From: SIG455 sp045659025
GTDB taxonomy: Bacteria > Bacillota > Clostridia > UMGS1810
NCBI GenBank assembly: GCA_045659025.1
Contig: JAZOWA010000044.1
Span: 1-16,900, forward strand
DNA: 16,900 bases
Reading direction: 5' to 3'
Part shown: piece by piece, positions 1 through 7,303 of the stretch
Position numbering within the stretch: the stretch's first letter is position 1
Layout of the letters: each line of letters begins with the position of its first letter
The notes under the pieces: model-generated
What the model saw: the letters and a program-made list of their open reading frames with translations, nothing else
What the model was told of the DNA's origin: nothing
Database searches by the model: none
Translations under genes and position numbers: made by a program

Positions 1-675
1 TGCGGATTACTTGACCAGACCACCTCATCCTATGGCGGTCTCATAACCGCAGACTTTGCAGATGTTTCGTCCCCGGCGATTGATAAGATTTACTTCGATT
101 TTGAAAAATACGGTTACGCCCTTTGCGTCACCGATACCAAGAGTGACCACGCCGATTTAACGGACGATTATGATGCAATCACCGATGAGATGCGTTCCGT
201 GGCAGAGTATTTCGGATGCGAGGTACTGTCTCAGGTGAATGAGGGTGAATTCTATTCCAATATCGCCAAGGTCCGCACCAAGTGTAACGACAGAGCAATT
301 CTCCGTGCCATTCATTTCTTTGATGAGACCAAGAGGGCAGGGCAGGAGGCGGATGCACTCCGAAGTGGTGATATAGACCGATTCCTTACACTTGTAAACG
401 AATCAGGCGAATCTTCTGCTAATCTCCTGCAGAATCTGTATTCTGCAAAGTCACCGAAAAGCCAGGCGATATCCCTTGGTATTGCCATCAGTAAGAAGGT
501 GCTCGGCGGCAAAGGCGCAGTCAGGGTACACGGTGGCGGTTTTGCAGGCACTATTCAGGCGTATGTGCCGCTCGACAAAGCGGACGAGTACAGAAAAGCC
601 CTGGAAGATATCTACGGCGCAGGCACTTGCCACAAGATAAGAATCCGTCCCTACGGCGGTATCAGAATAATCTGA
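1..675 (+). CDS. galK: Galactokinase-family sugar kinase (GHMP superfamily), 5' end missing
   Basis: The reading frame is open from base 1 and ends at TGA 673-675, giving 224 visible residues, about the C-terminal half of a galactokinase-sized protein. The first visible residues, CGLLDQTTSSYGG, match the galactokinase segment around the catalytic Asp of G-(I/L)-M-D-Q (here Asp5 of the visible part), followed by LITADF. Later, VHGGGFAG (visible residues 176-183) is the third GHMP motif near the C terminus, where galactokinases have T-GGG-F-G-G. The family phosphorylates galactose or a related sugar at C1 with ATP in the cytoplasm. The motifs deviate from classical GalK (Thr-Thr after DQ, His in place of Thr before GGG), so another sugar is possible. 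The missing N-terminal half would carry the galactokinase signature. No other sugar gene is visible nearby. lepA begins 39 bases downstream with no terminator between. Confidence 0.8.
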   Translation, partial: CGLLDQTTSSYGGLITADFADVSSPAIDKIYFDFEKYGYALCVTDTKSDHADLTDDYDAITDEMRSVAEYFGCEVLSQVNEGEFYSNIAKVRTKCNDRAILRAIHFFDETKRAGQEADALRSGDIDRFLTLVNESGESSANLLQNLYSAKSPKSQAISLGIAISKKVLGGKGAVRVHGGGFAGTIQAYVPLDKADEYRKALEDIYGAGTCHKIRIRPYGGIRII

Positions 676-690
676 TTTAATTAAAATCCT

Positions 691-711
691 ACGAAACGAG
701 AGGTATTTCGT
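691..711 (+). promoter_or_regulatory. Hairpin showing the lepA ribosome binding site in its loop
   Basis: ACGAAA (691-696) and TTTCGT (706-711) form a perfect 6-bp inverted repeat. The 9-base loop contains GAGAGG (698-703), the only Shine-Dalgarno-like sequence before lepA. In linear sequence that motif lies 11 bases from the ATG at 715, rather far; folding the stem would bring it closer. The pairing is seen directly; any effect on translation is inferred. Confidence 0.4.
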
Positions 712-714
712 CAT

Positions 715-2523
715 ATGTCAGGCAGACAGGATAAAATAAGAAATTTTTGTATAATAGCCCATATAGACCACGGCAAATCCACCTTGGCAGATAGAATACT
801 TGAAAAGACAGGCGTTCTTACTGAACGTGAGATGCAGGACCAGATACTTGATAATATGGATCTGGAACGTGAGAAAGGTATCACTATCAAGGCCCGTGCC
901 GTAAAGGTTGTATATAAGGCGAATGATGGTGAGGAGTATGTGTTCAACCTCATCGACACCCCCGGTCATGTGGACTTCAACTATGAGGTTTCCCGTTCTC
1001 TTGCAGCGTGTGAGGGTGCGGTGCTTATCGTTGATGCGGCTCAGGGTATAGAGGCGCAGACCCTTGCTAATACCTACCTTGCGGTAGACCACAATCTTGA
1101 ACTTGTGCCCGTTATCAATAAGATAGACCTTCCCAGTGCAAGACCTGATGCTGTTAAAAACGAGATTGAAGATATAATCGGTATTGAGGCGCAGGATGCT
1201 CCCCTTATCTCTGCAAAGCAGGGTATAGGTATAGAGGATGTATTGGAAAAGATTGTAGAGTGCGTTCCGCCACCTTCAGGTGATGAGGAAGCTCCCTTGA
1301 AGTGCCTTATATTTGACTCATATTACGATGCGTACAAAGGCGTTATCGTATATGTCCGTGTAATAGACGGCGAGATAAAGCCGGGCACAGATATTAAATT
1401 TATGGCAACGGGTAAAGAATTCAATGTAGTAGAAGTTGGTTCTCTTTCGCCTTTGGGAATGATTCCTACAGATTCTCTCAAAGCGGGTGACGTTGGCTAT
1501 ATTGCGGCAAGTATCAAGAATGTCCGTGATGCCCGTGTGGGCGATACCGTCACCACCGCAGAGGGCGGTGCGACAGAACCTCTTCCCGGTTATAAGAAGG
1601 TAAACCCGATGGTATTCTGCGGTATTTACCCTGCAGATGGTGCTAAATATGGTGACCTCAGAGACGCTTTAGAGAAATTGCAGTTAAATGATGCTGCCCT
1701 CACCTTTGACCCCGAGACCTCCGTTGCTCTTGGCTTCGGTTTCCGTTGCGGTTTTCTCGGACTTCTCCATATGGAGATTATTCAGGAACGTCTGGAGAGG
1801 GAGTATAATCTTGATCTTGTTACCACTGCTCCCAGCGTTGTGTATAATGTAGTAAAGACCAATGGTGATAAACTCTGGATAGATAACCCCACCAATCTTC
1901 CGCCCATGGCAGAGATTGATTATATTGAAGAGCCTGTTGTGGAAGCATCTATTATGGTGCCCACCGAGTTTGTGGGCAATATTATGGAGCTTTGTCAGGA
2001 GAGACGAGGCGTGTATAAGAATATGCGCTATATTGATGACACCCGTGCAGAACTCCACTATGATCTGCCCCTTAACGAAATCATCTATGATTTCTTTGAT
2101 GCCTTGAAATCCCGCACAAGGGGTTATGCATCCTTTGACTACGAGATGAAATGCTATAGCAGGTCCAAACTTGTCAAACTGGATATTATGCTCAATGGTG
2201 ATGTGGTGGATGCCCTGTCATTTATAGTACACGAGTCCAAGTCATACCCCAGAGGCAGACGTATTGCAGAGAAACTTAAAGAAGCCATTCCCCGTCAGCT
2301 TTTTGAGATACCCATTCAGGCGGCAATCGGCGGTAAGATAATTGCGAGAGAGACAGTAAAGGCCCTCCGCAAAGACGTACTTGCCAAGTGTTATGGTGGT
2401 GACATCACCCGTAAGAAGAAACTTCTCGAGAAGCAGAAGGAAGGAAAGAAACGTATGCGTCAGGTAGGTACTGTTGAGGTGCCTCAGGAGGCGTTTATGT
2501 CCGTTCTTAAACTTGACGAATAA
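715..2523 (+). CDS. lepA: Elongation factor 4 (LepA), ribosome-associated translational GTPase
   Basis: This 602-residue protein has the full length usual for LepA. GTPase motifs appear in order: AHIDHGKST P-loop (15-23), switch I REKGITI (52-58), DTPGH (81-85), NKID (135-138) and SAK (166-168). The C-terminal end, GGDITRKKKLLEKQKEGKKR followed by MRQVG, is the LepA-specific domain and separates it from EF-G, BipA and TetM-type proteins. LepA binds the ribosome and uses GTP; it has been linked to back-translocation and to initiation or subunit assembly, and its exact job is still debated. The start MSGRQDKIRNF fits the family start just ahead of the P-loop. It lies between a galactokinase gene and hemW, and the lepA-hemW-hrcA order is common in Gram-positive bacteria. 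No promoter was recognised directly upstream, so it may be read from upstream. Confidence 0.97.
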   Translation: MSGRQDKIRNFCIIAHIDHGKSTLADRILEKTGVLTEREMQDQILDNMDLEREKGITIKARAVKVVYKANDGEEYVFNLIDTPGHVDFNYEVSRSLAACEGAVLIVDAAQGIEAQTLANTYLAVDHNLELVPVINKIDLPSARPDAVKNEIEDIIGIEAQDAPLISAKQGIGIEDVLEKIVECVPPPSGDEEAPLKCLIFDSYYDAYKGVIVYVRVIDGEIKPGTDIKFMATGKEFNVVEVGSLSPLGMIPTDSLKAGDVGYIAASIKNVRDARVGDTVTTAEGGATEPLPGYKKVNPMVFCGIYPADGAKYGDLRDALEKLQLNDAALTFDPETSVALGFGFRCGFLGLLHMEIIQERLEREYNLDLVTTAPSVVYNVVKTNGDKLWIDNPTNLPPMAEIDYIEEPVVEASIMVPTEFVGNIMELCQERRGVYKNMRYIDDTRAELHYDLPLNEIIYDFFDALKSRTRGYASFDYEMKCYSRSKLVKLDIMLNGDVVDALSFIVHESKSYPRGRRIAEKLKEAIPRQLFEIPIQAAIGGKIIARETVKALRKDVLAKCYGGDITRKKKLLEKQKEGKKRMRQVGTVEVPQEAFMSVLKLDE

Positions 2524-2524
2524 C

Positions 2525-2539
2525 CCTTAATATTTAAGG
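2525..2539 (+). repeat. Small palindrome between lepA and hemW
   Basis: CCTTAA (2525-2530) and TTAAGG (2534-2539) form a 6-bp inverted repeat with a 3-base loop. It lies directly before the hemW ribosome binding site (GGTGAT, 2541-2546). It has no T-tract, so it is not an intrinsic terminator. It may be a minor mRNA stem or chance. Confidence 0.3.
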
Positions 2540-2549
2540 CGGTGATAAT

Positions 2550-3647
2550 ATGACCGATACGAAAGGTCTCTACATCCATATTCCTTTCTGCCGTCGCAGA
2601 TGCAATTACTGTGACTTCACTTCCTATGCAGATAAATATGATGTGGCAGATAAGTATTTTGATAAACTCATATCGGAAATATCATCTCACCCCGGATATA
2701 ATGTTGATACTATCTATTTCGGCGGAGGCACTCCTTCGTCGGTGGATGAGGATTTTATACGCCGTACACTTGATACGGCGTTTTCCTGTTTTAATGTGGA
2801 AAGGGACGCAGAGATTACCATAGAGGTCAACCCCGAATCTGTGAATGGGGATAAACTCAGAGTCTATCGTGATATGGGTATTAACAGAATCAGTATGGGT
2901 GCCCAGTCCTTTGTGGATGATGAACTTTTCACCCTCGGCAGATTGCACACTGCAAAGGATATAGAGGATAAGTATAATCTCATCCGCAAGGCAGGGTTTG
3001 ATAATGTGTCCCTTGATTTGATGTTCGGCTTGCCCGGACAGACCAAGGCAACCCTTGATGTGAGTATAGATAAGATTTTATCCCTTGCTCCCGAGCATAT
3101 CTCCTGCTACGCTTTGAAGATAGAGGAGGGGACACCCTTCTATTGTGATATGATAAGTGGCAGGATAACCCCTGCAGATGATGACACCTCTGCGGATTTG
3201 TATGAGCATATCTGCACACGTCTCACAGAAGGTGGGTATATCCAGTACGAAATATCCAACTTCGCCCTTCGTGGCAGAGAATCAAGGCACAATAGCAGAT
3301 ATTGGTGTTGCGAAGAGTATATGGGTGTGGGCGCAGGAGCATCATCGTATTTAGATGGTGTCCGCAGTAAGAATACCTCTGATTTGCTCACCTATCATAA
3401 CGAGATAGAGGAAACCCTCACCACAGAGGATAAAATGAGCGAATTTATGATCTTCGGCTTGCGCCTTACGGATGAAGGTATAAGTGAAACGGAGTTTAAA
3501 AACCGCTTCGGAGTAAGCATTGATGAGGTTTTTGCCTCTCCCTTGAATAAATATAAAAGATTTATCACACGAGAGGGCGGTGTGCTAAAACTCACCAAAG
3601 ACGCATATTATATCTCCAATGCCATTCTCGGCGAGTTCCTCCTTTGA
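2550..3647 (+). CDS. hemW: HemW, radical SAM haem chaperone (often misnamed oxygen-independent coproporphyrinogen oxidase)
   Basis: A 365-residue radical SAM protein. The 4Fe-4S cysteines are in CX3CX2C form at Cys14, Cys18 and Cys21 (IPFCRRRCNYCDF). The SAM-binding GGGTP is at 58-62, and the HemW-type HNxxYW motif is at 247-252 (HNSRYW). True HemN has a fourth cysteine two residues after the third (CX3CX2CXC); here that residue is Phe23, as in HemW. Family members bind haem and are thought to insert it into respiratory enzymes; they do not have established coproporphyrinogen dehydrogenase activity. The gene starts 26 bases after lepA and precedes the hrcA promoter, the usual Gram-positive position, where the name reflects location more than shared function with heat shock. 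The length fits HemW and is shorter than the roughly 450 residues of HemN. Confidence 0.93.
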   Translation: MTDTKGLYIHIPFCRRRCNYCDFTSYADKYDVADKYFDKLISEISSHPGYNVDTIYFGGGTPSSVDEDFIRRTLDTAFSCFNVERDAEITIEVNPESVNGDKLRVYRDMGINRISMGAQSFVDDELFTLGRLHTAKDIEDKYNLIRKAGFDNVSLDLMFGLPGQTKATLDVSIDKILSLAPEHISCYALKIEEGTPFYCDMISGRITPADDDTSADLYEHICTRLTEGGYIQYEISNFALRGRESRHNSRYWCCEEYMGVGAGASSYLDGVRSKNTSDLLTYHNEIEETLTTEDKMSEFMIFGLRLTDEGISETEFKNRFGVSIDEVFASPLNKYKRFITREGGVLKLTKDAYYISNAILGEFLL

Positions 3648-3702
3648 GAAATGGCTTGAATCCTTATAAAATAAGATAATTTATTAAATTTTCAAATACC
3701 GC

Positions 3703-3731
3703 TTGACATTTTTTGTGTCAGGTGGTATTTT
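3703..3731 (+). promoter_or_regulatory. Sigma-A-type promoter of the hrcA-grpE-dnaK-dnaJ operon
   Basis: A consensus -35 box TTGACA (3703-3708) is followed after exactly 17 bases by TATTTT (3726-3731), a 4/6 match to the -10 box. Transcription would start near 3738, at the left edge of the CIRCE element. The -35 box overlaps a short dyad (TGACA 3704-3708, TGTCA 3716-3720). Confidence 0.78.
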
Positions 3732-3738
3732 ATTATTG

Positions 3739-3765
3739 TTAGCAATCGACGAGCGAGAGTGCTAA
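3739..3765 (+). promoter_or_regulatory. CIRCE operator, binding site for HrcA
   Basis: TTAGCAATC (3739-3747), a 9-base spacer, then GAGTGCTAA (3757-3765). The CIRCE consensus is TTAGCACTC-N9-GAGTGCTAA, so the right arm is perfect and the left arm has one change (A for C at its seventh base). It covers the predicted transcription start, between the -10 box and the hrcA ribosome binding site. HrcA bound here would repress the operon at normal temperature, and the repeat could also fold at the 5' end of the mRNA. Confidence 0.95.
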
Positions 3766-3787
3766 AATTGTAGAAGGAGGTAACGGA

Positions 3788-4822
3788 ATGGAACTTAATG
3801 ACAGACGTCGTAAGATTTTAAGGGCTATTGTTGAGGATTATGTTACTACTGCAGAGCCGGTGGGTTCATCCGTTCTTCTTAAAAATCACGATTTGGGCGT
3901 AAGTTCTGCTACGGTGCGCAATGAAATGGCGCTCCTTGAGGAGATGGGATATCTCGATAAACCCCACACCTCTGCAGGCAGAATCCCGTCGTATTTAGGT
4001 TATAGGGTGTATGTAGACGAGCTGATGAGTCAGTACACATTGACAATGAGTGAGATTGATCATATCAAACACTCTTTGCAGAGTCAGCATCACGAGCTTG
4101 ATAAACTCCTTCGCACCGTGTCAAATGTGGTGGCGATGCTTACTAATTACACCACGATTGTCACATCATCCTGCGTGTCGGATGAGGTTATAAAGAATAT
4201 CCGTCTTATATATGTAGATAGCAATAGCTTCGTTATAGTGCTGGTTACGGGTGACGGTTTTGTTAAGAATCAGACTATCCGCACCAAGCGGAGCGTGGAT
4301 CCCGATGTGATTGAAAAACTTTCCAACTACCTCTCCAATCGTTTCAGCGGAATGGCAGTATCTATGATTACCGAGGATGTTGTGGTAGCAGAGAAGGAGG
4401 TCCTTCCCGTAGAGGAGAGTCTGCTCAATGCCGTGTTTGACTTTCTTTTGGAAGTGGCAGACAGTTTTGCCGAGTCGGATGTTGTGGTGTCGGGAGCGAA
4501 TCATATATTTGACTATCCCGAATTCAACGATATACAGCGCACCAAAGACTTTATGCAGCTCATTGGCGAGGATAATAAAGAACTCATTAAGGAAATCATC
4601 TCCGAGGGTGATGATAATGTAAGCGTTACTATCAGTAAGGAGAATCCCGTTCTGGCGCAACACGACTTGAGTGCCGTGTCCTTAAACTATAAGGTGGGCA
4701 ATAATGTCCGTGGCAAACTCGCCATTGTAGGACCAAGCCGTATGAAATACGCCAAGGTGGTATCCACATTGAGATTTCTGGCAGAATGTATAGAGGAATA
4801 TGTGAACAGGAGTGACTTTTAA
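3788..4822 (+). CDS. hrcA: HrcA, heat-inducible repressor of class I heat-shock genes
   Basis: A 344-residue protein, normal for HrcA. The N-terminal winged-helix DNA-binding domain shows SSATVRNEM (39-47), followed by LEEMGYLDKPHTSAGRIPS and the GYRVYVDEL segment characteristic of the family. The rest is the GAF-like and dimerisation region. HrcA binds CIRCE sites and needs GroEL to stay active; on heat stress GroEL is titrated away and repression is lifted. The gene is first in its operon, behind a CIRCE site (3739-3765), so it represses itself and the chaperone genes grpE, dnaK and dnaJ. A strong AGGAGG (3775-3780) sits 7 bases before the ATG. grpE begins 2 bases after the stop codon, so the two are probably translationally coupled. 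groES and groEL are not in this window. Confidence 0.97.
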   Translation: MELNDRRRKILRAIVEDYVTTAEPVGSSVLLKNHDLGVSSATVRNEMALLEEMGYLDKPHTSAGRIPSYLGYRVYVDELMSQYTLTMSEIDHIKHSLQSQHHELDKLLRTVSNVVAMLTNYTTIVTSSCVSDEVIKNIRLIYVDSNSFVIVLVTGDGFVKNQTIRTKRSVDPDVIEKLSNYLSNRFSGMAVSMITEDVVVAEKEVLPVEESLLNAVFDFLLEVADSFAESDVVVSGANHIFDYPEFNDIQRTKDFMQLIGEDNKELIKEIISEGDDNVSVTISKENPVLAQHDLSAVSLNYKVGNNVRGKLAIVGPSRMKYAKVVSTLRFLAECIEEYVNRSDF

Positions 4823-4824
4823 AT

Positions 4825-5352
4825 ATGGCAGAGAAGAAAAAATGCACCAAGAAGGCCGAGGAAACGGCAGAGGTAAAAGAGCCCGTGACCGAGGAGAAGG
4901 TTGATGCTGCAGAAGAGGTCAATCCCCTTGTGGCAGAGAATGAACAGTTAAAAAACAGTATGCTCTCACTTATGGCGGAGTACGATAATTTCAAGAAACG
5001 CACCGTCAAAGAGAAAGAGAAACTTTACACCGATAGCGTAGGCGATACGGTGGCACAGCTTTTGCCCGTGCTCGATAATATGGAGAGGGCAATGGTTGCG
5101 ATTGCGGATAAGGATAACGAAGTGTATAAGGGCTTTGAACTTGTCCATAAGCAGACCAAAGAAATATTTGAGAAACTTGGCGTCAAAGAGATAGAGAGTG
5201 TGGGAGAGACCTTCAATCCCGATCTCCACAACGCCGTAATGCATACAGAGGATGACACGGTGGGAGAGAATACCGTTGTGGAAGAATTCCAGAAGGGTTA
5301 CATCTACAAGGAAAAGGTTATCCGTTATGCAATGGTTAAGGTAGCAAACTAA
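4825..5352 (+). CDS. grpE: GrpE, nucleotide exchange factor for DnaK
   Basis: This 175-residue protein has a charged, low-complexity N-terminal tail rich in Lys and Glu (about 1-32), then a long helical region (about 33-95) that would form the dimeric coiled coil, with NFKKRT inside it. The C-terminal beta domain carries the family signature GETFNPDLHNAVM (127-139). GrpE releases ADP from DnaK to restart the chaperone cycle and can act as a thermosensor. Its ATG is 2 bases after the hrcA stop, and its ribosome binding site AGGAG (4808-4812) is inside the hrcA coding sequence, consistent with coupled translation. It is the second gene of the CIRCE-controlled operon. Confidence 0.96.
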   Translation: MAEKKKCTKKAEETAEVKEPVTEEKVDAAEEVNPLVAENEQLKNSMLSLMAEYDNFKKRTVKEKEKLYTDSVGDTVAQLLPVLDNMERAMVAIADKDNEVYKGFELVHKQTKEIFEKLGVKEIESVGETFNPDLHNAVMHTEDDTVGENTVVEEFQKGYIYKEKVIRYAMVKVAN

Positions 5353-5358
5353 ATAGTT

Positions 5359-5377
5359 TATATAAAAAGTTTATATA
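5359..5377 (+). repeat. A+T-rich inverted repeat between grpE and dnaK
   Basis: TATATAAA (5359-5366), a 3-base loop AAG, and TTTATATA (5370-5377) pair over 8 bp. The same stretch can be read as two direct copies of AGTTTATATA (5355-5364 and 5368-5377). It ends 3 bases before the dnaK ribosome binding site (GAAAGGA, 5381-5387). It has no terminator features. It might affect dnaK mRNA stability or translation; that is inference. Confidence 0.45.
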
Positions 5378-5398
5378 CAAGAAAGGACAGATGTTATT

Positions 5399-7231
5399 AT
5401 GGCAAAAATTATTGGTATTGACCTTGGTACAACCAACTCCTGCGTATCCGTTATGGAGGGTGGCGAACCCGTTGTTATCGCAAACGCAGAGGGCGCAAGA
5501 ACAACCCCTTCAGTAGTGGCGTTCACCAAGACGGGTGAGAGATTGGTAGGTCAGGTTGCAAAGAGACAGGCAATCACAAACCCCGACAGAACTATCAGTT
5601 CTATCAAGAGGGATATGGGTACAGATCGCAAGGTAGCAATCGACGAGAAGAACTACACTCCTCAGGAGATTTCCGCTATGATTTTGCAGAAGCTCAAATC
5701 CGATGCAGAGGCATACCTTGGTGAGGCAGTTTCTCAGGCGGTTATCACAGTACCCGCATACTTCAGCGACGCTCAGCGTCAGGCTACCAAGGATGCAGGT
5801 AAGGTAGCAGGTCTTGAGGTGCTTCGTATCATCAACGAGCCCACCGCAGCAGCCCTTGCTTACGGTATGGATAAAGATAACGAGCAGAAGATTATGGTAT
5901 ATGACCTTGGTGGTGGTACATTCGACGTATCAATCCTTGAGATTGGTGATGGCGTATTTGAAGTACTGGCCACATCAGGTAACAACCGTCTCGGCGGTGA
6001 CGACTTTGATGACAGAATCATCAAGTACCTCGTTGACGAATTCAAGAAGGACACAGGCATTGATTTGAGTGCTGATAAGATGTCCATGCAGAGACTCAAA
6101 GAAGCAGCAGAGAAGGCAAAGATTGAGCTTTCAGGTGTTGTTACATCCAATATCAACCTTCCCTTTATCAGTGCAGATGCTACAGGTCCCAAGCACCTTG
6201 ACATCACCCTCACCAAAGCAAAATTTGACGAACTCACCGCAGATCTCGTTGAAGCCACCATGGAGCCTACCAGACGTGCCCTTTCTGATGCAGGTCTTAA
6301 ACCTGCCGACATCAGCAAGGTTCTCCTTGTAGGTGGTTCTTCAAGAATCCCTGCAGTTCAGGAAGCAGTTAAGCGCTTTATCGGTCAGGATCCCCACAAG
6401 GGTATCAATCCCGACGAATGTGTGGCTATGGGTGCTGCTATTCAGGCGGGCGTACTTTCCGGTGATGTTAAAGACCTCCTTCTTCTCGACGTAACACCCC
6501 TTTCATTGGGTATCGAGACAATGGGCGGTGTATGCACAAAACTTATCGAGAGAAATACAACCATCCCCACCAAGAAGAGCCAGGTTTTCTCCACCGCTGC
6601 TGATAACCAGACAAGTGTTGATATCCACGTTCTTCAGGGTGAGAGGGAAATGGCTGCTTATAATAAGACCCTCGGCAGATTCTCACTTTCAGGTATTGCT
6701 CCTGCTCCCCGTGGTGTGCCCCAGATTGAAGTAACATTTGATATTGATGCTAACGGTATCGTTCACGTATCTGCTAAGGATATGGCTACCGGTAACGAAC
6801 AGAACATCACAATCACCGCAAGCTCCAACCTCTCCGAAGAGGATATTGAAAAGGCAGTTAAAGAGGCAGAGCAGTTTGCTGAAGAAGACAGAAAGAACAA
6901 AGAAAATGTAGATGCAAGAAACACTGCAGACTCCCTCGTATATCAGTGCGAGAAGGCAATGGGTGATCTTGGCGATAAACTTGAAGAAGCAGATAAGACC
7001 GAGATAAACTCCAAGATTGAGGCGGTTAAGACTGCTCTTAACGGTACTGATGTAGAGGCTATCAAGAAAGCTACAGAAGAGCTCCAGAATAAATTCTACG
7101 AAGTATCTGCAAAGCTTTATCAGCAGGCAAATCCCCAGGGTAACGCAGGCCCCGATATGGGTGGCAATGCAGGCGGTCAGGGTGGCACCTATGATGGTGA
7201 TTACACCGTAGTTGATGACGAGAACAAATAA
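5399..7231 (+). CDS. dnaK: DnaK, Hsp70 chaperone
   Basis: A 610-residue Hsp70. The nucleotide-binding domain opens with GIDLGTTNSCV (5-15) and includes VYDLGGGTFDVSIL and VLLVGGSSRIP. The interdomain linker DLLLLD is at 359-364, followed by the substrate-binding beta domain (VTPLSLGIET onward), a helical lid and a Gly-rich, acidic tail ending YTVVDDENK. The linker comes about 30 residues earlier than in E. coli DnaK, as expected for the Gram-positive form that lacks an insertion in the nucleotide-binding domain. DnaK folds and refolds client proteins in the cytoplasm using ATP, with DnaJ delivering clients and GrpE exchanging nucleotide. It lies in the CIRCE operon and is flanked on both sides by intergenic stem-loops. 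Confidence 0.99.
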   Translation: MAKIIGIDLGTTNSCVSVMEGGEPVVIANAEGARTTPSVVAFTKTGERLVGQVAKRQAITNPDRTISSIKRDMGTDRKVAIDEKNYTPQEISAMILQKLKSDAEAYLGEAVSQAVITVPAYFSDAQRQATKDAGKVAGLEVLRIINEPTAAALAYGMDKDNEQKIMVYDLGGGTFDVSILEIGDGVFEVLATSGNNRLGGDDFDDRIIKYLVDEFKKDTGIDLSADKMSMQRLKEAAEKAKIELSGVVTSNINLPFISADATGPKHLDITLTKAKFDELTADLVEATMEPTRRALSDAGLKPADISKVLLVGGSSRIPAVQEAVKRFIGQDPHKGINPDECVAMGAAIQAGVLSGDVKDLLLLDVTPLSLGIETMGGVCTKLIERNTTIPTKKSQVFSTAADNQTSVDIHVLQGEREMAAYNKTLGRFSLSGIAPAPRGVPQIEVTFDIDANGIVHVSAKDMATGNEQNITITASSNLSEEDIEKAVKEAEQFAEEDRKNKENVDARNTADSLVYQCEKAMGDLGDKLEEADKTEINSKIEAVKTALNGTDVEAIKKATEELQNKFYEVSAKLYQQANPQGNAGPDMGGNAGGQGGTYDGDYTVVDDENK

Positions 7232-7248
7232 TTTTTGATGCTTATATT

Positions 7249-7279
7249 GCAAAGCGTGGCAACATCGCCACGCTATTGC
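7249..7279 (+). repeat. Strong intercistronic hairpin between dnaK and dnaJ
   Basis: GCAA-AGCGTGGC (7249-7260) pairs with GCCACGCT and TTGC (7267-7274, 7276-7279) around the loop AACATC, with a single bulged A at 7275: 12 base pairs in all, many of them G-C. No T-tract follows, so it does not look like an efficient intrinsic terminator. Likely roles are protecting the 3' end of an upstream dnaK transcript, marking a processing site, or lowering read-through into dnaJ. These roles are inferred. Confidence 0.75.
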
Positions 7280-7303
7280 TATGTAAGATAAAGGATGAAA
7301 TAT

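Noticed and set aside
2550..3647. Calling this gene hemN (oxygen-independent coproporphyrinogen III oxidase)
   Set aside because: The fourth cysteine of the HemN CX3CX2CXC motif is replaced by Phe23, the HNxxYW motif of HemW is present, and the length fits HemW.
3648..3702. Possible terminator after hemW (CTTAT-AAA-ATAAG with a later T run)
   Set aside because: The stem is only 5 bp of A/T with no adjacent T-tract; too weak to call.
3704..3720. Dyad TGACA-N7-TGTCA over the hrcA -35 box as a second operator (for example CtsR)
   Set aside because: It does not match the CtsR heptad repeats or any operator I recognise, and half of it is simply the -35 box.
4166..4663. A 165-codon minus-strand frame inside hrcA
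   Set aside because: Fully antisense to hrcA, with no family resemblance and no start signals.
6689..7252. A 187-codon minus-strand frame with hydrophobic stretches over the end of dnaK
   Set aside because: It mirrors the Ala/Lys/Glu-rich lid of dnaK in reverse, which yields Leu/Phe/Cys-rich false sequence. It would also span the dnaK stop without its own promoter.
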